The translations under genes were made by a program, and so were the position numbers. Positions 1 to 7,884 of a stretch of DNA of 64,000 bases are shown here, one piece after another. This stretch comes from Hyphomicrobium sp. (GTDB taxonomy: Bacteria > Pseudomonadota > Alphaproteobacteria > Rhizobiales > Hyphomicrobiaceae): the NCBI GenBank assembly GCA_019751875.1, contig JAIEMV010000002.1, positions 1 to 64,000 of the forward strand, read 5' to 3'. Each line of letters starts with the position of its first letter. The stretch's first letter is position 1. Below the pieces are notes generated by a model. The model had not been told where the DNA came from. It made no database searches and saw only the letters and a list, made by a program, of their open reading frames with translations.

Positions 1-119
1 CATCTGTCGAGCAGGTCGCGCGCGGCGTGGGCTATGCGAGCCTGAGCAGCTTTTCGCGTGCCTTTACCACGCGGTTCGGCGTTAACCCGGCTGCATATCA
101 GGCGCGCGCCGAAGAATGA
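1..119 (+). CDS. AraC-family transcriptional regulator, C-terminal end (partial)
   Basis: Only the last 38 codons are in the window, read in the frame that begins at base 3. The visible peptide contains VEQVARGVGYASLSSFSRAF and then a GVNPAAYQ-type ending, which is the second helix-turn-helix of AraC/XylS regulators. The effector-binding part lies outside the window, so the ligand and target genes cannot be inferred. It sits just outside the presumed left end of the genomic island and has core-like GC-rich codon use. Confidence 0.85.
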   Translation, partial: SVEQVARGVGYASLSSFSRAFTTRFGVNPAAYQARAEE

Positions 120-444
120 GGCGCTTGACGCACGGATTGGTCTCCTGCGGCTGAGGAGTCACTTTGATCATTTTGTCGGGGACATAGAGTTTCGGTGTTG
201 AAGCAAGCAGTAACGTAGCGCCAGCGCGAGGATTTGCCAAATTGCGCTTCTAGGCGGGTGAATGTCCATAGTCGCTTCTCCTCGCACGTATCTACGCATC
301 ACATAGTGCGACGCCCAGCATTGCCGACAATGCGACAGAAACTGATCTGACTGACGGTGGAGGTTACGCCGTGATTACGTGGCGCAAGCGCCTACGATCA
401 AGTGCGCTGGAGCCTATCCTAAAACTCTGAATAATTGAAGAAAA
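120..444. other. Intergenic stretch, no gene seen
   Basis: No convincing reading frame, RNA gene or repeat is visible between the AraC-type gene and the tRNA-like fragment. Confidence 0.5.
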
Positions 445-490
445 TGGTGGACGCACTTGGGCTCGAACCAAGGACCCGCTGATTAAGAGT
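445..490 (-). pseudogene. tRNA-Lys 3'-half fragment, probable attachment-site scar
   Basis: Read on the minus strand this is half of an anticodon stem-loop, variable loop, T arm, acceptor strand and CCA of a lysine tRNA. The T stem is intact (CTTGG/CCAAG around TTCGAGC). The 5' half is absent: sequence beyond 490 does not continue as a tRNA. Bases 472-490 are identical to 17865-17883 inside the intact tRNA-Lys(CUU). The acceptor strand (TGCGTCC) would not pair with the GGGTGAT 5' strand of that intact tRNA, so the fragment is not simply the displaced end of the present right-hand gene. Confidence 0.7.
472..490. repeat. Left copy of 19-bp direct repeat (att-like)
   Basis: Exact match to 17865-17883. 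It covers the variable loop and anticodon stem-loop of tRNA-Lys. Similarity drops at the anticodon loop, which fits a tyrosine-recombinase crossover there. The integrase gene starts 85 bases away. Confidence 0.7.
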
Positions 491-574
491 TTGCAAGCTC
501 CCAAAGCTGAACAAGCACTTATCGCGCACTTTAGAGAATGACTTTATAGCTTTTGATCCGTACGCTGCTTTTAG

Positions 575-1801
575 ATGGCTACGCGTTCACCGCATCGTCT
601 TCGAGGTCCAATTATCAAGCTTCGTCGCGGCCTGGCACTCTATCAAACCTACGCCAGCCCTTTCTACTTCGCCCGCATCCTCAACCCCCGAGCCCAACGC
701 TACACGGTCCGCTCTACAAAGGAGACCAGCCGGCTTGAAGCGCGTCGGGTCGCTGAAGAACTGGCACTCAAGCTTTGTGCTCCCAACTCGCCAGCACCTC
801 AAGAGTTCAGCTTCAAGACCTATGCCCGCCGGTTTGTCGAGAAAGGGCGTCAGCTGGCAGCATCGGGCGAACGCAATGCCAACTACATCCGCACCAGCCG
901 CCTCTTCCTCGATCACGACGATTGGGGCTTGATACGCCACTTCGGCCAGCGTGACGTGCGAGATCTGACGACACGTGACTGGCAGCTCTATATCGAACAG
1001 CTGGCCCGCAAACGCTCTGATCTCTCGGCCTCCACGCGCAACATGCTCATGGCCACCTTTCGCAACGTGCTCAAAGGAGCGCGCGACGACGGTCTAATCG
1101 ACATGGTGCCAGACACACCGCGCGTTCGTCAGAAAGACAATCCTCGCTCGTTCTTTCGCTTTGCACCCCTCGTCCCCCCTGATCGTGACGAGTATGAAGC
1201 CTTATGCGATGGTGCCAAACAGCTAGCCAAAAACAGCACCAACATTCGCGGCGTCAAAGTGACCGAGGAGTTGTATCACCTGATCGTGTTTGTCGTGTCC
1301 TCGTTCGTGCGGCCGACAACAACAGAGCTGTATGCTCTAAAGCACAACGACATCACCATCGAGACAGAACCCAAACGCCTGCTCGTGACGGTGCGCGATG
1401 GCAAGACGGGATTTCGAGTAGCCAATACGATGCCCGAAGCTGTGAATGCCTATGAGCGCATTCGACAGCGTTACCCGGACGTCGGGGGCGAGAATTACAT
1501 TTTCCTGCCCGGCTATCCAAACCGCGCCACTGCTGCCCGCATCATCCAACGACAGTTCAACCACCTGATGGAGCGCACAGGACTCAAGCACGATCCAGTC
1601 ACCAACACCGACCGCACCATCTACTGTCTGCGCCACACGGCGATTTGCATGACGATCATTAGAACGCACGGGCAGGTGAACATTTACAACCTCGCCAAGA
1701 ATGCCGGCACGAGCGTCGATCAGATTGAACGGTTCTACGCCAAGCACCTGCCGCTCTCACGTGAGATGGCCATGAACCTGCAGAGCTTTGGGGAGGAGTG
1801 A
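575..1801 (+). CDS. Tyrosine recombinase / phage-type integrase
   Basis: This 408-aa protein is full length for an integrase, with an N-terminal arm and SAM-like core-binding region (about residues 78-175) and a C-terminal catalytic domain. Visible catalytic residues are Arg246 (FVRPTTTEL), Arg353-His354 in YCLRHTAI and the nucleophile Tyr388 in ERFYAKH. The first His of the usual HxLRH box is Tyr350, a variant I recall from other alphaproteobacterial integrases. The gene lies next to a tRNA-Lys fragment and points into the island, the usual int-att arrangement, so it probably mobilised some or all of 0.45-17.9 kb. No excisionase gene is recognised nearby. The start was taken as the ATG at 575; there is no strong Shine-Dalgarno sequence. 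Confidence 0.93.
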   Translation: MATRSPHRLRGPIIKLRRGLALYQTYASPFYFARILNPRAQRYTVRSTKETSRLEARRVAEELALKLCAPNSPAPQEFSFKTYARRFVEKGRQLAASGERNANYIRTSRLFLDHDDWGLIRHFGQRDVRDLTTRDWQLYIEQLARKRSDLSASTRNMLMATFRNVLKGARDDGLIDMVPDTPRVRQKDNPRSFFRFAPLVPPDRDEYEALCDGAKQLAKNSTNIRGVKVTEELYHLIVFVVSSFVRPTTTELYALKHNDITIETEPKRLLVTVRDGKTGFRVANTMPEAVNAYERIRQRYPDVGGENYIFLPGYPNRATAARIIQRQFNHLMERTGLKHDPVTNTDRTIYCLRHTAICMTIIRTHGQVNIYNLAKNAGTSVDQIERFYAKHLPLSREMAMNLQSFGEE

Positions 1802-1847
1802 ATTGAGCTGTAATTGCGGGAATTCGCTGCGCTTTTGCCGCACCGTA

Positions 1848-1912
1848 GAACGTCTCTTGAACGACGTTTACGCTAGTTTACAGCGACCGGAACAAATGTC
1901 GTTCAAAGAACG
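1848..1912. promoter_or_regulatory. Cluster of GAACG half-sites downstream of integrase
   Basis: Four GAACG/CGTTC half-sites occur here, including the 13-bp palindrome CGTTCAAAGAACG (1900-1912) and an AACGTC/GACGTT inverted pair (1849-1868). They could be recombinase arm sites or an operator. There is no functional evidence. Confidence 0.3.
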
Positions 1913-2069
1913 AACATTACGGTATCAAATCACCATCAAACGTTTCGTGATATGAAAATCAGCCATGACGTCAAGATGATGCGACACTGCTGCATTTACG
2001 CGTGATGCAAGACCTTCACCTTTTCAGGAGGAGCGAAGCGACGGACGGATCTGCCCGTCGCCCAGATGC

Positions 2070-2330
2070 TCACTTAAACAGGCGCGCTATAAAGAGAACC
2101 ACGCAGGCGCCAATCACGGCATTCAGAATCTCACCGAGCACGCCACCAAACACGAAGACGCCAATGCGAGGCAAAAGCCAGCCACCGACAATGGCACCGA
2201 CGATACCGACTACGATGTCGCCGACGAGACCAAAGCCACCACCCCTCATGATCTGACCGGCCAGCCAGCCAGCAATCGCACCAATCACAAGCCAAATAAT
2301 CAGTTTCGATAGCCATGTGTTGTTCTCCAT
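2070..2330 (-). CDS. GlsB/YeaQ/YmgE family stress-response membrane protein
   Basis: A small, glycine-rich, very hydrophobic protein of 86 aa from the chosen ATG (an ATG at 2348 would add six residues). It has three membrane segments and the family pattern IGAIAGWLAGQIMRGGGFG followed by VGIVGAIVGGWL. The family is linked to general stress; the older name transglycosylase-associated is not a proven activity. It stands alone on the minus strand, back to back with the microprotein/bactofilin pair. Neither candidate start has a strong ribosome-binding site. Confidence 0.9.
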   Translation of the reverse strand: MENNTWLSKLIIWLVIGAIAGWLAGQIMRGGGFGLVGDIVVGIVGAIVGGWLLPRIGVFVFGGVLGEILNAVIGACVVLFIARLFK

Positions 2331-2884
2331 TGAGACAACGCGGCACAAAACTGTTTGCGCATCCGAGTATCAACGGTCAGGCGCAGGGCATAGGGCAAAG
2401 AGTTAGACGTGGCCCGAAAATACAGTGATTTGCCGATATCTCCTACCGACATGCCCGTAGTCCGCATCGCGCAAAAATGGGCGACACGTAATCTGTCAGC
2501 CGTGCCTCGATCACCCATTTTGCAAAGGCCGAAAAAGGTATGCAATCGCGTTCCTATACTGCTGCTTTGACGAGATGGCCGTGAGACTTACGGGCCACAA
2601 GCATAAGGCCCGCCTCCAATTTCACATGCTAAATCAATGATCAATATTGCACTTGCTAACAGCGCAGCACAGCAATCGACATCAAGTCACTGAATTGACT
2701 CGACGCATCGTCACACCTTGTGCTCATTTTATGCGCTGGCCTATCGCGCAGTGTCACCGCGCACCCAGCAGCCTAGGGGGGATAGGGTTCAGTTGCCGTT
2801 CGTCATCCCGCTGATCTGCGGTCGCTGAACCCTGACCTCCCAACTTGCCCAATCGCTCACCTGTGTACTGCGTAGGAGTGTGCA
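2331..2884. other. Intergenic stretch, no gene seen
   Basis: This region presumably holds the divergent promoters of the GlsB-family gene and the bactofilin pair. I could not identify a clear promoter, including the alphaproteobacterial EcfG pattern. ORFs on the minus strand here have no family features. Confidence 0.4.
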
Positions 2885-2959
2885 ATGTTCGAGGTTCTGG
2901 CTTACGTCGTCGGCATCGGTTCGTTCTTCATTTTCGCCTACGTCGTTGCTCGCGGTTAG
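2885..2959 (+). CDS. 24-aa single-span membrane microprotein
   Basis: The ORF encodes MFEVLAYVVGIGSFF and ends FAYVVARG, one hydrophobic helix with a short positively charged C-terminus. A strong ribosome-binding site (GTAGGAGTG) lies seven bases before the ATG. It ends 18 bases before the bactofilin start, so the two are probably co-transcribed. I do not recognise a named family. The good ribosome-binding site, clean hydrophobic profile and gene pairing support it as real; a leader-peptide role is the alternative. Confidence 0.6.
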   Translation: MFEVLAYVVGIGSFFIFAYVVARG

Positions 2960-2977
2960 ACAGCGAATCGCGCAATC

Positions 2978-3379
2978 ATGACGGATAGAATTGTTCTCGC
3001 TCCCGCAAACAACCAGGATATCCGTGTTCCTGCCAACGATGTCCCGATTGTCCTGGGGCCAACGGCATCGGTTGTCGGCTGCCTAGCACTGGACGGCGAT
3101 GCCGTCATCCAGGGTTACATTGACGGTGAGTTACGGGCCGCCACCGTTCTGATCGCACTCGGCGGATCCGTATCAGGAACCATCGTTGCCACCGAGGTCA
3201 TCGTTGAAGGTGATGCAGTCGACGCCTTAATCTTTGCAGATCGAATTGTGCTCCGCGCCGGCGCTCACGTAACGGGTGAGATTTGGCACAAAGAACTCGT
3301 GCTCGAGGCTGGTCACATGTTTGAAGGCAAGAGTCGACGCCACGACGATCCGCAAAGCTTAGCTCCGACCGACGACTAA
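2978..3379 (+). CDS. Bactofilin family protein (polymer-forming cytoskeletal)
   Basis: The 133-aa product has the repetitive short beta-strand pattern of the bactofilin beta-helix. Successive rungs include GPTASVVG, GDAVIQGYIDG, LGGSVSGTIVA, EGDAVDALIFA and AGAHVTGEI. The ends are short and lack a membrane segment. Bactofilins form nucleotide-independent filaments that scaffold cell-wall or stalk functions. There is no adjacent M23 peptidase, a common partner; instead a 24-aa membrane peptide lies directly upstream and might act as an anchor (inference). Confidence 0.88.
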   Translation: MTDRIVLAPANNQDIRVPANDVPIVLGPTASVVGCLALDGDAVIQGYIDGELRAATVLIALGGSVSGTIVATEVIVEGDAVDALIFADRIVLRAGAHVTGEIWHKELVLEAGHMFEGKSRRHDDPQSLAPTDD

Positions 3380-3912
3380 GCACATAGTCAACAGATCCAG
3401 GACTTGCCGGCTCAAAAAGCAAGGCCCCGAGATCCGTTGTTGGATTTCAGAGCCCTACAAAAGAACCTCAATCGGGTGATGAGTTCGGCTTGTTCGGCAC
3501 GATCGATGGGCTGCAGCTTGCCGACAATGCCCGGGCTTCACGTACTGGTGCGGCCCAAGATGACAGCTTGAAGGGTCATCGTCCTCTCACGCGCTTCCGG
3601 TCCTCGTGTTGCCGAGCCTCTCAACCCCTCGGTACTTCCGCATGGCGATCAGGGATACGCATCACAGGAAGCGCTGGCATCACTTCGCAATAAATTCGCT
3701 CCTCCAGAACCCCGCTGTCAAGCTGCTAAAGACCTGTTGCCTACTGCTGCGGCGCAGCGAGCTTCGCGGCTGGATATCCTTTCGGCGTGAACCCCGATTT
3801 CATCGCCAGTCTTAGACGTGGGTGGCCGCGCCTTAACCTTGCCCTTCGTGCCGCTTCCGCTTCAAAGAAGTTCACCTATGATGACCATTATTGCGATTTT
3901 GCGGAGACTCAG
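3380..3912. other. Intergenic stretch with one repeat copy
   Basis: No supported gene. Two ORFs here (3490-3693, 3606-3815) lack family features and good ribosome-binding sites. Copy 1 of a 29-bp repeat lies at 3476-3504. Confidence 0.4.
3476..3504. repeat. 29-bp repeat, copy 1
   Basis: It matches 5043-5071 at 26 of 29 positions by eye (core GATGAGTTCGGCT). The two copies flank the HWE kinase gene in the same orientation. Confidence 0.45.
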
Positions 3913-4869
3913 ATGCCGAGCGCGCGCTTCGAATGGAAGCCGTATGCGATTGCGGTGCTGCTGGTCGGAGCAGCGGCCGCATTGAGATTTGGTTTGAGCT
4001 TGCTCGACCCCAATGTTCTCTACTTCGGCCTTTTTTATCCTGCGATCCTGCTCGCCGCTCTCTTGGGTGGCCCAGGTCCGGCAATACTAGCGACAGCTCT
4101 GTCCCTCTTTGTCGTTTGGTTCGCGTTCATGCCGCCCTACTTTGAGATAGCATTCAAGGAACGCGCGAATATCATCAATATTGGCACGTTCGTCGTCAGC
4201 GCAGCGGTGGTTATCTGGATCGCAGAATTGTATCGCCGCGCTCTGGCGGAACTCAAAGCGGCCGAGGAGACACGTCGGCTGCTTGTCGAGGAGATGCGGC
4301 ACCGCAATCGGAACAGTCTCACAGTCGCCAATTCGCTGATCCGCCGCACACTGGCCCATGATCCGGACACCGCTGAACACTTGAGCGCCCGACTGCGCGT
4401 CCTTCTCGACACCGACAACGTCTTTGAAGGAAGTACGCCGAAGGGCGAGATGCTGCATCGGGTCCTGCTCGCTGAGCTGCAGCCCTATGGCACCGAACGG
4501 TTCGGCCTTTTTGGCGAGCCCCTGATACTGGCCCCAGGCCAAGCCCGCAACCTCGCGCTGGTCGTTCACGAACTAGCAACGAACGCCACAAAATACGGCG
4601 CGCTGTCAGCCCCAGACGGGTTTCTCGCGGTCTCCTGGCACTTCGATGGCGATGAGCTTGACCTCACGTGGCGGGAGAAAATGAGGCGCGAAGGCAAAGA
4701 GCCGCCAACCACCAAGGGCTTTGGTACCCAGCTCATTGACGCGATGATCCGGGATTTAAAGGGTCAGGTTTCCCGCACATATGACGATGAAGGCTTTACC
4801 TGCCGCATTGTCGTGCCGCTCTCAGAGATCACCCAGAGACACCGAGCTTCAGCAGCAAGCCATCCTTGA
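3913..4869 (+). CDS. Membrane histidine kinase, DUF4118 sensor plus HWE-type kinase domain
   Basis: From the ATG at 3913 (GGAG six bases upstream) the product is 318 aa. The N-terminal part has about four membrane helices in the DUF4118/KdpD-like arrangement (VLYFGLFYPAILLAALLGG, then AILATALSLFVVWFAFMPP). A short coiled linker leads to the phosphoacceptor box EEMRHRNRNSL and an ATP-binding domain with HELATNATKYGALS and a WRE motif, all typical of the HWE/HisKA_2 group. Such kinases in alphaproteobacteria often feed the PhyR general stress response or blue-light signalling. No response regulator is adjacent, so it is an orphan kinase. A longer in-frame start at 3787 exists but adds a non-hydrophobic leader and is less likely. 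Confidence 0.9.
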   Translation: MPSARFEWKPYAIAVLLVGAAAALRFGLSLLDPNVLYFGLFYPAILLAALLGGPGPAILATALSLFVVWFAFMPPYFEIAFKERANIINIGTFVVSAAVVIWIAELYRRALAELKAAEETRRLLVEEMRHRNRNSLTVANSLIRRTLAHDPDTAEHLSARLRVLLDTDNVFEGSTPKGEMLHRVLLAELQPYGTERFGLFGEPLILAPGQARNLALVVHELATNATKYGALSAPDGFLAVSWHFDGDELDLTWREKMRREGKEPPTTKGFGTQLIDAMIRDLKGQVSRTYDDEGFTCRIVVPLSEITQRHRASAASHP

Positions 4870-4937
4870 TCAGGTTTCCAACGGCAAGTAAAGGAGCATC
4901 CGCGCCTTAGCTTGTTCGCGGGCCTTGACAAGCAAAA

Positions 4938-4968
4938 GCCCCGCCGAGATCTTTGCCTCGAGCGGGGC
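4938..4968 (+). terminator. Hairpin after the kinase gene, possible terminator
   Basis: GCCCCGC pairs with GCGGGGC and continues as CGAG/CTCG past one bulged A. There is no T tract, so strict Rho-independent termination is uncertain. Confidence 0.4.
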
Positions 4969-5042
4969 GATTGTCATTGATGACCTACCCAGCAGAGCCG
5001 GGCATAAATGGCGAGATCAAACTCGCATCAAGATGTCAGATT

Positions 5043-5071
5043 GTGATGAGTTCGGCTCGGTCGGCACGGTC
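5043..5071. repeat. 29-bp repeat, copy 2
   Basis: Direct copy of 3476-3504 with three mismatches. Confidence 0.45.
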
Positions 5072-5560
5072 AAATAATGCGTGCTGCTAACTGAGCCCGG
5101 ACCTCACATTAGAGTGAAATCCGAAGTGACGATGAGGTGGCGTCATTCTCCCTCCACTCGCTGTTGACGTTCGTGACGCGCAGCTCAAGCCCAAGAGGCA
5201 TGATCGATCGTTCGTGGCGCCAATCGCCTCCGATCGTGATCGGTCAGCGCCTGCGATTGGGAAGTTCTAGCATCACGTGCAGAATGCTCGTCCCAAAAGA
5301 CCAGGATGTCAACAACCGCTTCAGCTTAAATTGTCGTGCCCCTTGAGCTGGACCAAGGCAACCGGACATTTCGAGATCGGAAGGATGACCCTATCGGAAT
5401 TCGATCAAGACGAACATGCAGCTAGCCCTTCGATTGCCTCTGCACTATCGTTGTCGCGAGAGAGCTGAACATTCTTCGACGGCAACTGCGCTCTCAGCCG
5501 CTTACTGTTGAGCCCAGCCTGCATTGCTGCAGCTCCTTTTAGTAGAGGAGGCTTAGAACC

Positions 5561-5995
5561 ATGAGCGTAGCAGACATCCTAAAAAGAAAAGGCACTGTTG
5601 TTAAAACTGTGCGCCCCGATGAGTCCGTTGAAACGTTTGCACGTCTACTACGGAAGGAGGGCATTGGCGCGATGGTCGTCAAAAATGCCGATGGCTCGAT
5701 TGCCGGCATCATCTCGGAGCGTGATTTAGCCTATGGCCTTGCCACCCACGGAAGTAATCTAGGTCATCTCGAGGTCTCTGAACTCATGACGAAAGCTGTC
5801 ATCACGTGCAGCCCGTCAGATAGCTTGAGCCAGATCATGAAAGTCATGACCGAACGTCGAATTCGTCATCTTCCGGTGCTCGACGGACAAGCACTTGTCG
5901 GCATTGTCACCATCGGCGACGTCCTCAAGTTTCGACTTGAGGAGACACAAATGGAGGCGGCTGTGCTTCGCGACTATGCCATCGCTCGGGGTTAG
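5561..5995 (+). CDS. CBS-domain pair protein
   Basis: The 144-aa protein consists of two tandem CBS motifs, roughly residues 10-60 and 75-130. The first shows the pattern GIGAMVVKNADGSIAGIISE with RDL, the second RRIRHLPVLDGQALVGIVT with IGDVL. Stand-alone CBS pairs bind adenine nucleotides and act as energy or stress sensors. There is an AGAGGAGG ribosome-binding site before the ATG. It is convergent with the DUF6641-like gene, with a shared hairpin between. No effector domain is fused, so its target is unknown. Confidence 0.93.
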   Translation: MSVADILKRKGTVVKTVRPDESVETFARLLRKEGIGAMVVKNADGSIAGIISERDLAYGLATHGSNLGHLEVSELMTKAVITCSPSDSLSQIMKVMTERRIRHLPVLDGQALVGIVTIGDVLKFRLEETQMEAAVLRDYAIARG

Positions 5996-6029
5996 CGCAC
6001 GCTCTTGCGAATACCTGACGAGACGATGA

Positions 6030-6058
6030 GGCGCGTTCCAAATGGAACAGAACGCGCC
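6030..6058. terminator. Bidirectional terminator between convergent genes
   Basis: GGCGCGTT pairs with AACGCGCC across a loop that itself contains GTTCC/GGAAC. It lies between the CBS gene and the minus-strand DUF6641-like gene. Confidence 0.55.
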
Positions 6059-6078
6059 TTGGCTACCACACCGCCTTG

Positions 6079-6510
6079 CTACGCCGCCCGCTTGGCCTTC
6101 GGTACCTCGCGCGCTTTGATCTGCTGCGTCAGTAACTCGTCCAGCTCACCTGCCCTTACCGCTGCAAGGACCGTGTCGATCGTAGGCACAAGCTGATCCA
6201 TGCCAGGCACCACGATCGCCGTTTTACCCTTCTCAAATTCGATTGGCCGACCACCGGCGCGAACGGTGAGCGCAATGTTGCCCAGCACGTCCTCACGCCA
6301 CCACGGGCTCAAGCGCTTTGATACTTGCCTCAGCTCTTTGCCGCCGCCCTCTCCCTTCACCCATTTCGTGACCGTGAGAGTGTAAGTAGGATCGAGCGCA
6401 AGCGCCTTTTGCTGTTCCAAACGTCGCGCAAGCTTCGCCCGCCGGACAAGAGTTGGATTTTCACGGCCCTTGTTGATGGTCCTAAACGTCAGTCCTTTAA
6501 GTCCCTTCAT
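6079..6510 (-). CDS. DUF6641-like protein
   Basis: The start at 6510 is fixed by an excellent ribosome-binding site (AAAGGAGG, five bases before ATG) and gives 143 aa. The sequence runs MKGLKGLTFRTI, then ARRLEQQKALALDPTY, a WWRED segment, RPIEFEKGKTAIVV and a basic Ala/Lys-rich tail. I recall this layout from DUF6641 proteins on plasmids and integrated elements of alphaproteobacteria, but that assignment is from memory. It has no membrane segment and no catalytic motif. Its function is unknown; its presence on an island fits a mobile-element accessory role. Confidence 0.72.
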   Translation of the reverse strand: MKGLKGLTFRTINKGRENPTLVRRAKLARRLEQQKALALDPTYTLTVTKWVKGEGGGKELRQVSKRLSPWWREDVLGNIALTVRAGGRPIEFEKGKTAIVVPGMDQLVPTIDTVLAAVRAGELDELLTQQIKAREVPKAKRAA

Positions 6511-6821
6511 ATCGGCCTCCTTTGATGTTGATCCGTACACAGTAAGGCCAGCAGACCAAAGGACAACCGATATTCTCTCTATACGCTGCATCAAGTCGAG
6601 AAACTGGAGCTATTAGGGCTGAAAAATGCAATAACTTCATGTTTTTACTTGTGTTTTTATGATTTTCTACGTAGTATGTATCTAATTTCCGATCCGCCCG
6701 TACTGCATTGGCCCAAAGATCGCACAGATCTTTGCGATTGCACGCTTATGCGGTGAATAAAGGCATAAATAACTATTTTGCGGAGACAGAACGACAATAA
6801 CAAAGGAGAAAAGATTTCGAA
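6511..6821. other. AT-rich intergenic stretch
   Basis: This stretch is strikingly AT-rich compared with the core. It contains the promoter region of the DUF6641-like gene and, presumably, of the Rep-like gene. No further gene is seen. Confidence 0.4.
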
Positions 6822-7307
6822 TTGACTATTTCAAATTATAAAAAAATTCGCGCCGAAGTATTGAATTACATCAATCAGATAGCCTGGCAAAGCCCACACG
6901 CAATTACTTTAACTTTGAAACAGGCCAGTGCGAACAACGGGCGTATCGATGAAATCAAAGCCAGTGACACCTTGAAACACTTTTGCAATCGAGTGAACCG
7001 CTCTCTTCTCGGTAGGTCAGCTGTTCGAAACGGCCAGCGTCTACCTTGCTTCAGCGTCTACGAAGGCACGGTAGATGTACGACCGCACTACCACCTTTGC
7101 CTCGATCGGCCCAACGATATTACGTACGAAAGGTTTGTTGCCGAGATCCACACAGCCTGGGCTGCAACACACTTTGGCTACCGTGAGATCGAGGTCAAAC
7201 CGTGCACAAACGTCGACGGATGGCTTGAGTACATGACCAAGAGGCGGACAAAGACTGACTTTCAAAGCTCTATAGATTGGAACAACACAACCCGGGTGCG
7301 TAGCTGA
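6822..7307 (+). CDS. HUH-endonuclease-like replication/relaxase protein, short
   Basis: A 161-aa protein read from a TTG, with AAAGGAG about 13 bases upstream. An N-terminal strand AITLTLKQ is followed by a His-hydrophobic-His motif (HYH at residues 89-91 in VRPHYHLCLDRP) and by Tyr137 with Lys140 in DGWLEYMTKR. The order motif I, HUH, YxxK is that of rolling-circle Rep proteins and IS200/relaxase-type HUH nucleases. No helicase or further domain follows, and it stops shortly after motif III, so it is a minimal or truncated nuclease. Base composition is far more AT-rich than the core, so it was probably acquired. Whether it is active is unknown. Confidence 0.65.
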   Translation: MTISNYKKIRAEVLNYINQIAWQSPHAITLTLKQASANNGRIDEIKASDTLKHFCNRVNRSLLGRSAVRNGQRLPCFSVYEGTVDVRPHYHLCLDRPNDITYERFVAEIHTAWAATHFGYREIEVKPCTNVDGWLEYMTKRRTKTDFQSSIDWNNTTRVRS

Positions 7308-7566
7308 GCCTTGCTCCTGACTTCTAATCGTTTGAATTTCCACCCCCGAGAGCCGCTAACGCTCTTGTTAGATAATATTGACTTTTTTAAATATTTTAAA
7401 AGCTTGAACAAAAGCTTCAACACAGCAACCCAGTTCCATCCAGTTCAAAGTCACGTCAAAAGACAATCACAAGACTCACTGCTGCTAACCTAGCTGATCA
7501 AATTTATTTCCAACGTCAATCAGATGATCCATATTTCAATAGCAAAAATCATCTAGGAGTACGAGA

Positions 7567-7884
7567 GTGGCAGCCGTCAACATCGAAAGAATGACCCTTA
7601 AACAGCTTAGCGATCTCGAAGATAAGATAGCTAGAGCAAAGTCTCAGGCACAAGAAAATGCCAAAGCTGATCTGAAAGCTAAGATTGATCGCTTGATTGC
7701 TAGTACCGACTTCACGGTTGCTGAGCTGTATGGATTTTCAACAAGGCGTGGTCGATCGAAGTCAGCTGCTAAGTATGCCAACCCAGATGATCGTAATCAG
7801 ACTTGGACAGGACGTGGACGAAAGCCAAACTGGTTGGTGGCTCGCTTGAAGAAAGGTGCCAAGCTAGAAGATTTTTCAATTTAG
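7567..7884 (+). CDS. H-NS family nucleoid-associated protein
   Basis: The 105-aa protein starts with GTG behind an AGGAG site. Residues 1-50 form a charged coiled coil (dimerisation) and the C-terminal domain carries KYANPDDRNQTWTGRGRKPN, the GRGRKP core that H-NS proteins insert into AT-rich minor grooves. It belongs to the short alphaproteobacterial H-NS type (HvrA-like). On the island it sits in the most AT-rich part, next to the Rep-like gene, where a silencer of foreign DNA is expected. A strong terminator follows. Confidence 0.93.
   Translation: MAAVNIERMTLKQLSDLEDKIARAKSQAQENAKADLKAKIDRLIASTDFTVAELYGFSTRRGRSKSAAKYANPDDRNQTWTGRGRKPNWLVARLKKGAKLEDFSI

Larger units (their letters stand above)
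4870..5560. other. Intergenic stretch with hairpin and one repeat copy
   Basis: Besides the hairpin at 4938-4968 and the repeat at 5043-5071 I see nothing firm. Two short plus-strand ORFs (5137-5346 and 5277-5468) lack recognisable features. Confidence 0.4.

Noticed and set aside
2300-2545. 81-aa minus-strand ORF next to the GlsB-family gene
   Set aside because: Overlaps the GlsB start, lacks a ribosome-binding site and any domain pattern.
7311-7493. 60-aa ORF after the HUH-like gene, considered as a frameshifted continuation
   Set aside because: Sequence does not look like a further Rep domain; no helicase or other motif is present.
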